From assembly GCA_002435835.1 (NCBI GenBank), contig DIVM01000287.1, forward strand, positions 1-9,424: a DNA stretch of 9,424 nucleotides. Reading direction: 5' to 3'. Origin of the DNA: Firmicutes bacterium UBA6132. GTDB lineage: Bacteria > Bacillota_A > Clostridia > Tissierellales > Sedimentibacteraceae. The position numbers and the translations under genes were made by a program. Each line of letters starts with the position of its first letter. The stretch's first letter is position 1. A model generated the notes under the pieces. That model saw only the letters and a program-made list of their open reading frames with translations. It was not told the DNA's origin and did no database searches. Positions 1 through 6,182 of the stretch are shown in pieces.

Positions 1-122
1 TTGATGAAAAAGATTTAAATGAAGATTATATAATTCCAAGTGCATTGGATAAGGGAGTAGCGAAAGTAGTTGCAAAAGCTATTGGTGAAGCAGCTAAAAA
101 AACAGGTGTAGCGAGAATATAA
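1..122 (+). CDS. malic enzyme, C-terminal end (partial)
   Basis: Only the last 39 codons are in the window, read in the frame starting at base 3 and ending in TAA at 120-122. The peptide has the segment DYIIPSALD and ends KKTGVARI, which matches the C-terminal tail of NAD(P)-dependent bacterial malic enzymes (oxidative decarboxylation of malate to pyruvate and CO2). The catalytic and nucleotide-binding parts lie outside the window, so cofactor preference cannot be judged. The 49-base gap to the downstream 2-hydroxycarboxylate transporter, with no terminator visible in it, suggests one operon for malate uptake and breakdown. The call rests on tail similarity plus this context. Confidence 0.8.
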   Translation, partial: DEKDLNEDYIIPSALDKGVAKVVAKAIGEAAKKTGVARI

Positions 123-157
123 ATAATTATTATTTAGATACTATAAATAAATTTATT

Positions 158-163
158 AGGAGG
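158..163 (+). promoter_or_regulatory. Shine-Dalgarno site of the transporter gene
   Basis: A perfect AGGAGG lies 8 bases before the ATG at 172, which fixes the transporter start. Confidence 0.85.
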
Positions 164-171
164 AAAGTTAT

Positions 172-1461
172 ATGAAAGAATATAAAATAATGGGAATAAG
201 CCTTCCGGTTTATTTCACATTACTTTTAGTACTACTTATTGCAATTATTTTTGATGTGCTTCCTAAAGGCATGATTGGAGCATTTGCGTTTATGATGATT
301 GTTGGATCTTTGCTCGAAGTAGTAGGTAATAATACACCTATTGTAAAGACCTTTTTTGGAGGAGGACCAATAGTAATAATATTTGGTTCCGCAGCACTTG
401 TATATTTTAAAATACTTCCTGAGTCTGTTACAGAAAATGTAACAACATTTATGAAGGGCGGAGGATTTCTTGATTTTTATATCGCAGCACTTATAACAGG
501 TTCAATACTTGGTATGAGCAAGAAGCTTCTAATTAAAGCTGCTGTTAGATATTTTCCAACTCTTGTTGGTGGTGTAGTAGTATCTCTTTTATTCGTTTCT
601 TTAGGAGGAATGTTATTTGGCCAATCACCTGGAGAATCCATTGCATATATTGGTATTCCAATAATGGGTGGTGGTATGGGTGCTGGAGCTGTTCCTATAG
701 CTGAAGTATTTGCAAAAGGACTTGGTGTACCTTCTGAAACTATACTTTCCAAATTAGTACCTGCTGTAGCTTTAGGAAATGCAATGGCAATTGTTTTTGG
801 AGGACTTTTAGACAGACTTGGTAAAAAATATCCTAAATTAAGCGGTAATGGAAAGCTTATGGATATTGGAGAAGATGACCTAAAAGAAAAAGAAGATAAT
901 TCGCCAATTAAACTTTCAGATTATGGAGTAGGTATTGCCATAGCATGTTCTTTCTTCGTATTTGGTCAGATTGTAGGATATATTTTAGATACTTATGCAG
1001 GTATTGATATACATCCTTATGCATGGATGATTATTTCTGTTGGACTTGCAAAAGCTTTTAATATATTGCCAAATATTTTTGAAAGAGCATGTTCAAGTTG
1101 GTATAAGTTTGTTGCAGCAAACTGGACACCTGCACTTTTAATGGGAATAGGTATAGCTTATACAGATCTTGGTCAAGTAATTTCAGCATTCTCACCAGTT
1201 TATCTCATTTTAGTATTCCTTGTAGTATTAGGAGCAGTAGTTGGTACAGGTTTTGTTGGAAAGCTAGTTGGATTCTATCCAATTGAAGCTGCAATCACTG
1301 CAGGTTTATGTATGGCTAATATGGGAGGAACTGGAGACGTTGCAGTTTTAACAGCTGCTAATAGAATGGAGCTCATGCCATTTGCACAAATTTCATCAAG
1401 GCTTGGGGGAGCATTCATTATATTACTCGCAACATTCATTGTACCAATTTTATTTGGGTAA
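172..1461 (+). CDS. 2-hydroxycarboxylate transporter family protein (Na+/malate or citrate symporter type)
   Basis: A 429-residue polytopic inner-membrane protein of the length usual for the 2HCT family (CitS, CitP, MaeN, CimH). Two family hallmarks are visible: GGGMGAG at residues 166-172 and GGTGD at 385-389, the two glycine-rich segments thought to form re-entrant loops at the substrate site. SSRLGG at 408-413 carries Arg410, matching the arginine that in CitP (Arg425) binds a substrate carboxylate. Hydrophobic segments occupy most of 10-215 and 250-428, separated by a charged cytoplasmic-looking loop at about 217-248, as expected for the family's two-domain fold. The preceding malic enzyme makes L-malate the most likely substrate, with import coupled to Na+ or H+. 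Citrate or exchange with lactate cannot be excluded from sequence, so no gene symbol is given. Confidence 0.9.
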   Translation: MKEYKIMGISLPVYFTLLLVLLIAIIFDVLPKGMIGAFAFMMIVGSLLEVVGNNTPIVKTFFGGGPIVIIFGSAALVYFKILPESVTENVTTFMKGGGFLDFYIAALITGSILGMSKKLLIKAAVRYFPTLVGGVVVSLLFVSLGGMLFGQSPGESIAYIGIPIMGGGMGAGAVPIAEVFAKGLGVPSETILSKLVPAVALGNAMAIVFGGLLDRLGKKYPKLSGNGKLMDIGEDDLKEKEDNSPIKLSDYGVGIAIACSFFVFGQIVGYILDTYAGIDIHPYAWMIISVGLAKAFNILPNIFERACSSWYKFVAANWTPALLMGIGIAYTDLGQVISAFSPVYLILVFLVVLGAVVGTGFVGKLVGFYPIEAAITAGLCMANMGGTGDVAVLTAANRMELMPFAQISSRLGGAFIILLATFIVPILFG

Positions 1462-1473
1462 AATTTGTTAATA

Positions 1474-1500
1474 AAGCTTACCTTAGGGTGAGCTTTTTTT
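1474..1500 (+). terminator. intrinsic terminator after the transporter gene
   Basis: A 9-bp stem AAGCTTACC / GGTGAGCTT (one G-U pair) with a TTAG loop is followed by a run of T, 13 bases after the transporter stop codon. It closes the malate cassette and isolates it from the nrdD leader. Confidence 0.9.
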
Positions 1501-1534
1501 AAGCTGTTTTAAGTATGCACTTTGTAAATATCAG

Positions 1535-1563
1535 TTGACAAAAAAGCTTATTAATGATAATCT
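1535..1563 (+). promoter_or_regulatory. sigma-A type promoter of the nrdDG operon
   Basis: A perfect -35 TTGACA at 1535-1540 is followed after 17 bases by TAATCT at 1558-1563; GATAAT at 1556-1561 is an alternative -10 with a short 15-base spacer. Transcription would begin near 1570, just ahead of riboswitch helix P1 at 1581. This is a sequence match only. Confidence 0.65.
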
Positions 1564-1580
1564 TTTGAATAATTAAATAG

Positions 1581-1819
1581 CGTTTTATGTTCTGTCCTAA
1601 AAGGGACAGCTAAGAGGGAAACAGGTTAAAATCCTGTGCGGTCCCGCCGCTGTAAGCATGTAGTTGTTTTCATATCCACTGTTTTTGGGAAGGAGAAAAT
1701 AATGTAAATGTGCAAGCCAGAATACCTGCATAAAATGATGTCACACCAACGGGTAATTGGGTAAGTTGATTTATAAAAAAACAGTAAATCGGACTGTGGC
1801 TATTTGCCACGGTTTTTTT
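1581..1819 (+). ncRNA. cobalamin (B12) riboswitch with terminator platform, upstream of nrdD
   Basis: The conserved cobalamin aptamer core is easy to read: GAGGGAA at 1613-1619, the GGTTAAAATCC region at 1624-1634, GCGGTCCCGCC at 1638-1648, and the B12 box AGCCAGAATACCTGC at 1715-1729. A closing helix P1 pairs 1581-1589 (CGTTTTATG) with 1729-1737 (CATAAAATG), 9 bp with one G-U. CTGTCC...GGGACAG at 1592-1609 forms a peripheral hairpin. CAAC 1747-1750 and GTTG 1765-1768 can form P13, whose GGG-containing loop can kiss CCC of L5 at 1643-1645. The expression platform is a terminator at 1793-1819. In this class, cobalamin binding normally favours termination, so nrdDG should be repressed when B12 is abundant. 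The ligand form (adenosyl versus other) cannot be decided by eye. Confidence 0.93.
1793..1819 (+). terminator. riboswitch-controlled intrinsic terminator
   Basis: ACTGTGGC (1793-1800) pairs with GCCACGGT (1806-1813) around the loop TATTT, with one G-U, and T runs through 1819. ACAGT at 1781-1785 can pair instead with ACTGT at 1793-1797, capturing the 5' arm, so it is a candidate antiterminator; at 5 bp it would need help from other pairing. Confidence 0.85.
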
Positions 1820-1849
1820 ATGCTAAGTCCATAGGTTAAAATGGACAAT

Positions 1850-1854
1850 GGAGG
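1850..1854 (+). promoter_or_regulatory. Shine-Dalgarno site deciding the nrdD start
   Basis: GGAGG sits 5 bases before the ATG at 1860. An in-frame ATG at 1848 overlaps this site and would add only four residues, so 1860 is taken as the true start. Confidence 0.85.
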
Positions 1855-1859
1855 ATTAT

Positions 1860-2771
1860 ATGAATGTAATAAAAAGAGATGGAAGACTTATAGAATTTAA
1901 TAAAAGCAAAATAGCTGATGCCATTTTAAAAGCTATGAACCATACCGTAAAAGGACAGGATATTCAAGTTGCTAAAAATATTGCTCAGGAAATAGGGGAC
2001 AGCACTAAAGAAACTATTTCTGTTGAACAAATACAAGATTTAGTTGAAAAAAAATTAATGTCAAGTAAAAGAAAAGATGTTGCAAAAGAATATATTATTT
2101 ACAGAAATAAAAGAAACATGGCAAGGGGACGAAAACAATATGACATTTACATGGATATAGTAAATGCTGTTCCAAATGATGTTACAAGAGAAAATGCAAA
2201 CATGAATGCAGATACTCCTGCAGGAATGATGATGAAATTTGCCAGCGAATCATCAAAGCCATTTGTTGATGACTGTTTGTTATCAGAACAATCAAAATAT
2301 TATGTGGACAACAATTATATACATGTTCATGATAAAGATTATTATCCAACAAAATCTCTTACATGTATACAGCATCCACTTGATTATATATTAAACAATG
2401 GATTTAGAGCAGGACACGGTTCAAGTAGACCTGCTAAAAGAATAGAAACAGCTTCTATTATAGGATGTATTTCAATGGAACAAATACAAAATGAAATGCA
2501 CGGTGGACAATCCATACCAGCATTTGATTTTTATTTAGCTCCATACGTTAGACTTACTTATATTGAAGAAGTTAAAAAAATAGAAGATTTAATAGGATTG
2601 GATTTAAAAGAACTTTATAAAGCAGAAATTGCTGATTATATAGATAAGCCTTTAAGTGATTTATCAGGCAATAAAAGATACACACAGCAAGCTATAAATT
2701 GCACTGTAAAACGCGTACATCAATCCATGGAAGCATTTATCCATAACATGAATACTATTCATTCACGAGGT
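1860..2771 (+). CDS. nrdD: anaerobic ribonucleoside-triphosphate reductase NrdD, exon 1 (residues 1-304)
   Basis: This is the 5' exon of the class III ribonucleotide reductase, which makes dNTPs from NTPs without oxygen using a glycyl radical. Residues 1-86 are an ATP-cone allosteric domain (starts MNVIKRDG, ends near YRNKRN). The rest begins the catalytic barrel, with LTCIQHPLDY at 167-176 and IIGCISM at 200-206. Cys203 in the latter lies at the spacing expected for T4 NrdD Cys79; this is inferred from spacing, not from an alignment. The exon stops inside the conserved motif HNMNTIHSRG. Unspliced RNA would read only two more codons (K, Q) before TAA at 2778-2780, giving a 306-residue fragment lacking the radical cysteine and glycine. 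Removing bases 2772-3974 restores the frame into the downstream exon. Expression is controlled by the cobalamin riboswitch upstream. Confidence 0.93.
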
Positions 2772-2842
2772 AAACAATAACTGCCTCCTTCATGCAGAAA
2801 TGCTTGATGAAAAAGGGAGCAAAATCGGAGGAAGCTAAACAC

Positions 2843-2871
2843 TTGACATACCCTATATGTAGTGATAAATT
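2843..2871 (+). promoter_or_regulatory. possible intron-internal promoter for the endonuclease gene
   Basis: TTGACA at 2843-2848, 17 bases, then TAAATT at 2866-2871 (4 of 6 matches to TATAAT). It would start transcription near 2878, before the endonuclease ribosome site at 2884-2889. The same bases can fold: ACATA/TATGT at 2846-2860, and TAGTGATA/TATTACTA ending at about 2881. The match may therefore be incidental to intron RNA structure. Confidence 0.4.
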
Positions 2872-2894
2872 GATATTACTAATGGGGTGATAAT

Positions 2895-3686
2895 ATGATT
2901 TTTGAAGATCAAATAGTTGAATTATATAAAAGTGGTAATAGTGCTTATGAAATATTACCATTAACAAATTATAAGAGCGTTCATTCTATATATAATATAA
3001 TTCGTAAACATGGTTATACAATAAGAAGTAAAGCCGGAAATAAAAACCCTAATTTAAAACATAACTACTTTAATAATATAAATTCAGAATTGAAAGCCTA
3101 TTTTTTAGGTATTTTATATGCTGATGGAACAATAGAAATTAGAGAAAAAAGCCAACCACAGTTAAGAATTGAATTAAAAAGAGCAGATAAGTATATATTG
3201 GAAAAGTTTAAAGTAGAGCTTAATAGTGACAATAAAATAAGTGATACTAAGAAAAATTGTTGTAGATTTGGAGTTCATTCAGCTCAATTAATTGATGATT
3301 TATCTAAGTTTAAAATTGTACCTAATAAGTCCCATATAAGTGATAGCTTAGTAATATTAGAAGAACCTTATATGAGTCATTTTATTAGAGGTGTTTTTGA
3401 TGGTGATGGTTGGGTTTATAAAAGAGAGTATAGTCTTACAATAGGGTTTTGCGGAAATATAATAGCTATGGAAAACATAGAAGAATATCTTAGATATAAA
3501 TTAAATTTAACTAAAGTTAAGGTTGGGTGCTATGGAGATAAAGTACCATTTTTTACACATAGCTCTAAAATAAGCGCTAAGAAAATTTATAATTATTTAT
3601 ATAATGATGCAACAATTTATTTGAAACGAAAGAAAATTATATTTGATACAGTGTATGCCAACACCGAGGTAACGAATAATAAATAA
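2895..3686 (+). CDS. LAGLIDADG homing endonuclease, intron-encoded
   Basis: A 263-residue protein with two dodecapeptide motifs, the mark of single-chain LAGLIDADG endonucleases. The first, YFLGILYADG at 69-78, has catalytic acid Asp77; the second, FIRGVFDGDG at 163-172, has Asp171. These acids bind the metal ions that cut an intronless nrdD allele and start homing. Both motifs are intact, so the enzyme looks active. Residues 6-45 precede the first motif and look like a helix-turn-helix DNA-binding segment (IVELYKSGNS then SVHSIYNIIRKHG). The ATG at 2895 follows GGGGTG at 2884-2889. The gene lies wholly inside the intron and out of phase with exon 1, which stops at 2780, so it is freestanding rather than an intein. 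Base composition is as AT-rich as its neighbours. A maturase role in splicing is possible but not shown. Confidence 0.9.
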   Translation: MIFEDQIVELYKSGNSAYEILPLTNYKSVHSIYNIIRKHGYTIRSKAGNKNPNLKHNYFNNINSELKAYFLGILYADGTIEIREKSQPQLRIELKRADKYILEKFKVELNSDNKISDTKKNCCRFGVHSAQLIDDLSKFKIVPNKSHISDSLVILEEPYMSHFIRGVFDGDGWVYKREYSLTIGFCGNIIAMENIEEYLRYKLNLTKVKVGCYGDKVPFFTHSSKISAKKIYNYLYNDATIYLKRKKIIFDTVYANTEVTNNK

Positions 3687-3974
3687 TAAAGTATGGACAT
3701 GCTTTATTGCTTTAAAAGGCTTTCGTACCGTAACGCATAGAAGGTGAAACTAATTATTTTAATTAGAATATAATCCTTCCAAGAGTGTTCCCCATGTTAG
3801 TTACAAGAACTAACCTATATGATTATAAATCAATAGCCTAACGTAATGTCGAGGATGAAAATATATGCTAAGCTAGGATGGAATTGACCAGCCGATAAGA
3901 CAGTGATACAACTAACTGTCAAATGAGGGAAACCTCTAGAGTCAAGGATAAAAAGCCTTGAGGTAATAACTGTG
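3687..3974 (+). other. 3' part of the group I intron, no gene
   Basis: This 288-base stretch has no credible reading frame and is dense in hairpins: GAAGG...CCTTC (3740-3779) enclosing CTAATT...AATTAG (3750-3766), GTTAGTT...AACTAAC (3796-3814), GACAGT...ACTGTC (3899-3920), GAGG-GAAA-CCTC (3925-3936) and TCAAGG...CCTTGA (3942-3961). It should hold the 3' half of the catalytic core and the P9 region, with the last intron base at G3974. Confidence 0.75.
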
Positions 3975-5264
3975 GGTAACCAAGTTGTATTTAGTTCCAT
4001 AAATTATGGTACTGACACAAGCTCTGAAGGTAGATGCATAATGAGAGAAATATTGAAATCTACTTATAGTGGTGTTGGAAATTCTGAAACACCAATATTT
4101 CCAATTCAAATTTGGAAGAAAAAAACAGGTGTAAATTATTTACCTGAAGATAAAAATTATGATTTATATAAATTAGCTTGTAAAGTAACAACAAAAAGAT
4201 TTTTTCCTAACTTTTTAAATCTTGATGCAACATTTAATCAACATGATGAATGGAATGAAAATGATCCAAAAAGATTTGAAAAAGAAGTTGCTACAATGGG
4301 TTGTAGAACAAGAGTTTTCGAAAACAGACATGGTGATAAATCTTCCATAGGTAGAGGGAATTTATCTTTTACTACAATTAATATAGTAAAATTAGCATTA
4401 GAATTAAGAAATACAGAAGATGAATCTGAAAAGAAAAGAGAATTTTTCAAAAAATTACAAAAATGTATTGATGCTGCAGCTGAACAATTATATGATAGAT
4501 ATGTGTTTCAATGTACTGCAATTAAAAAGCAGTTTCCAATGCTTATGTCCGGCATGTGGATAGGAAGCGAAAATCTTGGGCCTAATGATAGTGTAGAATC
4601 TGTTTTAAAACACGGAACATTAGGAATTGGATTTATAGGATTAGCAGAAGCATTAATTTCACTTACAGGTCAACATCATGGAGAAAATGAAAAATCTCAA
4701 GAGTTTGGTCTTGAAATAATTAAGTTCATGGATACTAAAATAAAAGAAAAAGCAGAGTATTATGATTTAAATTACAGCTTATTAGCAACTCCTGCAGAGG
4801 GATTAAGCGGTAGATTTATTAAAAGAGATAAAAAACAATTTGGCGTAATTCCAAATATAACCGATAAAGAATATTATACAAACAGCACTCATTTACCTGT
4901 TTGGTATAAATGTTCTATAGAACATAAAGCAAGAGTAGAAGCTCCATATCATGAATTTGAAAAAGGTGGCCACATTTTTTATGTAGAACTTGATGGAGAT
5001 GCTACACATAATCCATTAGTGGTAATGCAAACTGTTGATTTAATGGACAAGTACAATATAGGTTATGGATCTGTAAATCATACAAGAAACAGATGTAAAG
5101 ATTGTGGATACGAAGATGCATCAGAAAATTTAACAACATGTCCTGAATGTGGCAGCAACAACATTGATACAATTCAAAGAATAACTGGATATTTAGTTGG
5201 TGGCGTTGATAGTTGGAATGATGCTAAAAAAGCAGAATTAAAAGATAGGGTGACTCATAATTAA
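3975..5264 (+). CDS. nrdD: anaerobic ribonucleoside-triphosphate reductase NrdD, exon 2 (residues 305-733)
   Basis: The 3' exon carries 429 residues and completes a 733-residue class III reductase. It opens with GNQVVFSSINYGTDTS, the second half of the motif cut by the intron. Cys414 in ATMGCRTRV sits 295 residues before the radical glycine, close to the Cys290-Gly580 spacing of T4 NrdD, and is the likely thiyl-radical cysteine (inferred from spacing). A zinc site is formed by CKDC (678-681) and CPEC (693-696). RITGYL follows, with Gly709 as the glycyl-radical residue 24 residues from the end. A GTG at 3972-3974 is in frame, but it consists of the last three intron bases and is not the start of the mature gene. 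The stop TAA (5262-5264) overlaps the nrdG start by one base, so the reductase and its activase are translationally coupled. Confidence 0.93.
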   Translation, partial: GNQVVFSSINYGTDTSSEGRCIMREILKSTYSGVGNSETPIFPIQIWKKKTGVNYLPEDKNYDLYKLACKVTTKRFFPNFLNLDATFNQHDEWNENDPKRFEKEVATMGCRTRVFENRHGDKSSIGRGNLSFTTINIVKLALELRNTEDESEKKREFFKKLQKCIDAAAEQLYDRYVFQCTAIKKQFPMLMSGMWIGSENLGPNDSVESVLKHGTLGIGFIGLAEALISLTGQHHGENEKSQEFGLEIIKFMDTKIKEKAEYYDLNYSLLATPAEGLSGRFIKRDKKQFGVIPNITDKEYYTNSTHLPVWYKCSIEHKARVEAPYHEFEKGGHIFYVELDGDATHNPLVVMQTVDLMDKYNIGYGSVNHTRNRCKDCGYEDASENLTTCPECGSNNIDTIQRITGYLVGGVDSWNDAKKAELKDRVTHN

Positions 5265-5782
5265 TGGATAATATTTTATATGTTGCGAATATAGTTAAAA
5301 ATACAATTGTAGATGGTGAAGGATTTAGAACTTCTCTTTATTTAAGCGGTTGTGATATTTGTTGTGAAGATTGCCACAATAAAGATATATGGGATATAAA
5401 ATCTGGAAAAATCATGAGTGTTGATGAATCATATGATAAAATTATAAAATATTTTACTAACATAACATTCATAGGCGGAGAGCCTATGATGCAAGCTGCA
5501 ACCTTAACTTTATTGGCTAAAAAAATTAAAAAGAATACAAATAAAACAATTTGGATTTTTTCTGGCCACATTTACGAAGAAATAATAAACAATGAAAATT
5601 ATTTTAACCTTCTTAAATACTGCGATGTTTTAGTGGATGGAAAGTTTGATAAAAATCATTTTGAAAATAATTTGAAGTTTAAAGGGTCATCAAACCAAAG
5701 AATTATAGATATACAAAATTCATTAGCTAAAAATGAAGTAGTTTTATGGGAAGATGAATTTAATGATGAGTTAGTTATTTAG
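5264..5782 (+). CDS. nrdG: anaerobic ribonucleotide reductase activating protein NrdG (radical SAM)
   Basis: A 172-residue radical SAM enzyme that reductively cleaves S-adenosylmethionine to place the glycyl radical on NrdD. The CX3CX2C cluster ligands are Cys30, Cys34 and Cys37 in SGCDICCEDCHN, with an extra Cys33 inside the motif. GEGFR at 18-22 lies just before it, as in other NrdG proteins. FIGGEPM at 69-75 is the SAM-binding GGE motif. KFKGSSNQRIIDI near 138-150 matches the usual NrdG tail. Length is normal or slightly long for the family. ATG 5264 overlaps the nrdD stop by one base (TAATG), with AGGGTGA at 5247-5253 as the ribosome site inside nrdD. It shares the riboswitch-controlled promoter and, since the intron lies upstream, its translation should depend mainly on ribosomes finishing spliced nrdD. 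Confidence 0.93.
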   Translation: MDNILYVANIVKNTIVDGEGFRTSLYLSGCDICCEDCHNKDIWDIKSGKIMSVDESYDKIIKYFTNITFIGGEPMMQAATLTLLAKKIKKNTNKTIWIFSGHIYEEIINNENYFNLLKYCDVLVDGKFDKNHFENNLKFKGSSNQRIIDIQNSLAKNEVVLWEDEFNDELVI

Positions 5783-5826
5783 TGATAAAAAATAAAAGTT
5801 CCTCTTTAATTAAATATTATTGTAGG

Positions 5827-5855
5827 TTGATAAAATTATTTAATTGCTATATAAT
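5827..5855 (+). promoter_or_regulatory. sigma-A type promoter of the PQ-loop gene
   Basis: TTGATA (5827-5832), a 17-base spacer, then a perfect TATAAT (5850-5855), 43 bases before the ATG at 5899. This gives the gene its own expression independent of the nrdDG riboswitch. No terminator is visible between nrdG and here, so read-through is also possible. Confidence 0.7.
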
Positions 5856-5898
5856 AATTTAGTAGTTTTATTTTATTGCTTACATATTGGAGGGAATT

Positions 5899-6171
5899 AT
5901 GAGTATATTTGAAATGTTAATGCTTATTTGTTTTGGAGCTGCGTGGCCTTTTTCCATTTATAAATCTTACACATCAAAATCTGTGGCAGGAAAAAGCCCA
6001 TATTTTTTAGGAATAATTATTTTTGGTTACATCAGTGGAATTTTAAATAAAATATTATATAATTATGACTGGGTAATTTATTTATATTTCTTAAACTTAG
6101 TAATGGTATCAGCTGATTTGATATTATATTTTAGAAATATTAAATTATTAAAAGAAGAAGTAAATAATTAA
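5899..6171 (+). CDS. small PQ-loop (SemiSWEET-like) membrane protein
   Basis: A 90-residue integral membrane protein with three hydrophobic segments at about 4-21, 34-52 and 58-77. Between the first two lies WPFSIYKSYTSKSVAGKS (16-33), which fits the pattern of the PQ-loop motif (proline, basic residues, KS-x-G-KS) of SemiSWEET and related transporters. A single three-helix bundle would have to dimerise to form a pore; some SemiSWEETs carry sugars, but the substrate here is unknown, and many clostridial proteins of this type are uncharacterised. The ATG at 5899 is chosen because GGAGGG at 5889-5894 sits 4 bases upstream; an in-frame TTG at 5887 overlaps that site. The charged C-terminus LKEEVNN is probably cytoplasmic. 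It has its own promoter and converges on fba. Confidence 0.75.
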   Translation: MSIFEMLMLICFGAAWPFSIYKSYTSKSVAGKSPYFLGIIIFGYISGILNKILYNYDWVIYLYFLNLVMVSADLILYFRNIKLLKEEVNN

Positions 6172-6182
6172 TATGTAAAAAT

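Larger units (their letters stand above)
2772..3974 (+). mobile_element. group I intron with homing endonuclease gene, inserted in nrdD
   Basis: The 1203-base intron is placed by protein logic and group I rules. Exon 1 ends in T2771 and the intron ends in G3974. Joining them turns HSRG plus GNQVVFSS into HSRGGNQVVFSS, the uninterrupted length of the conserved NrdD motif. An internal guide sequence GCCTC at 2783-2787 pairs with exon bases GAGGT (2767-2771), putting the diagnostic U-G pair at the 5' splice site. ACT just before it (2780-2782) can pair with GGT of exon 2 as a short P10. Hairpins include 2789-2811 (TTCAT/ATGAA plus GCA/TGC), 3740-3779, 3796-3814 (7-bp stem), 3899-3920, 3925-3936 (GAAA loop), and 3942-3961 just before the 3' splice site. 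I could not assign P3, P4, P6, P7 and P8 by eye, so the subgroup is open. Confidence 0.9.

Noticed and set aside
477..752. Minus-strand open frame within the transporter gene
   Set aside because: Low-complexity, proline-rich shadow of the transporter's glycine-rich coding; no separate ribosome site or family resemblance.
1848..1859. Upstream ATG at 1848 as the nrdD start
   Set aside because: It overlaps the GGAGG ribosome site that serves the ATG at 1860.
2755..2967. Minus-strand open frame over the 5' splice site
   Set aside because: It overlaps exon, guide sequence and endonuclease start, all of which have clear roles; its peptide resembles nothing known.
2772..3974. Intein instead of intron
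   Set aside because: There is a stop codon at 2778, the endonuclease has its own ribosome site and start in a separate frame, and no splicing-domain motifs are seen at either edge.
2772..3974. Group II intron or IS607/IS605-type insertion
   Set aside because: No reverse transcriptase, no GTGYG start or domain V, and no transposase. The encoded protein is LAGLIDADG, and the U-G splice-site pairing and terminal G fit group I.
4238..4450. Minus-strand open frame within nrdD exon 2
   Set aside because: A serine- and phenylalanine-rich antisense shadow with no start signals.
1860..5264. nrdD as a pseudogene broken by stop codons or frameshifts
   Set aside because: Removing 2772-3974 restores a full-length frame with every expected motif, and the break matches group I splice rules.
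5338..5571. Minus-strand open frame within nrdG
   Set aside because: Antisense shadow of the radical SAM coding region with no support.
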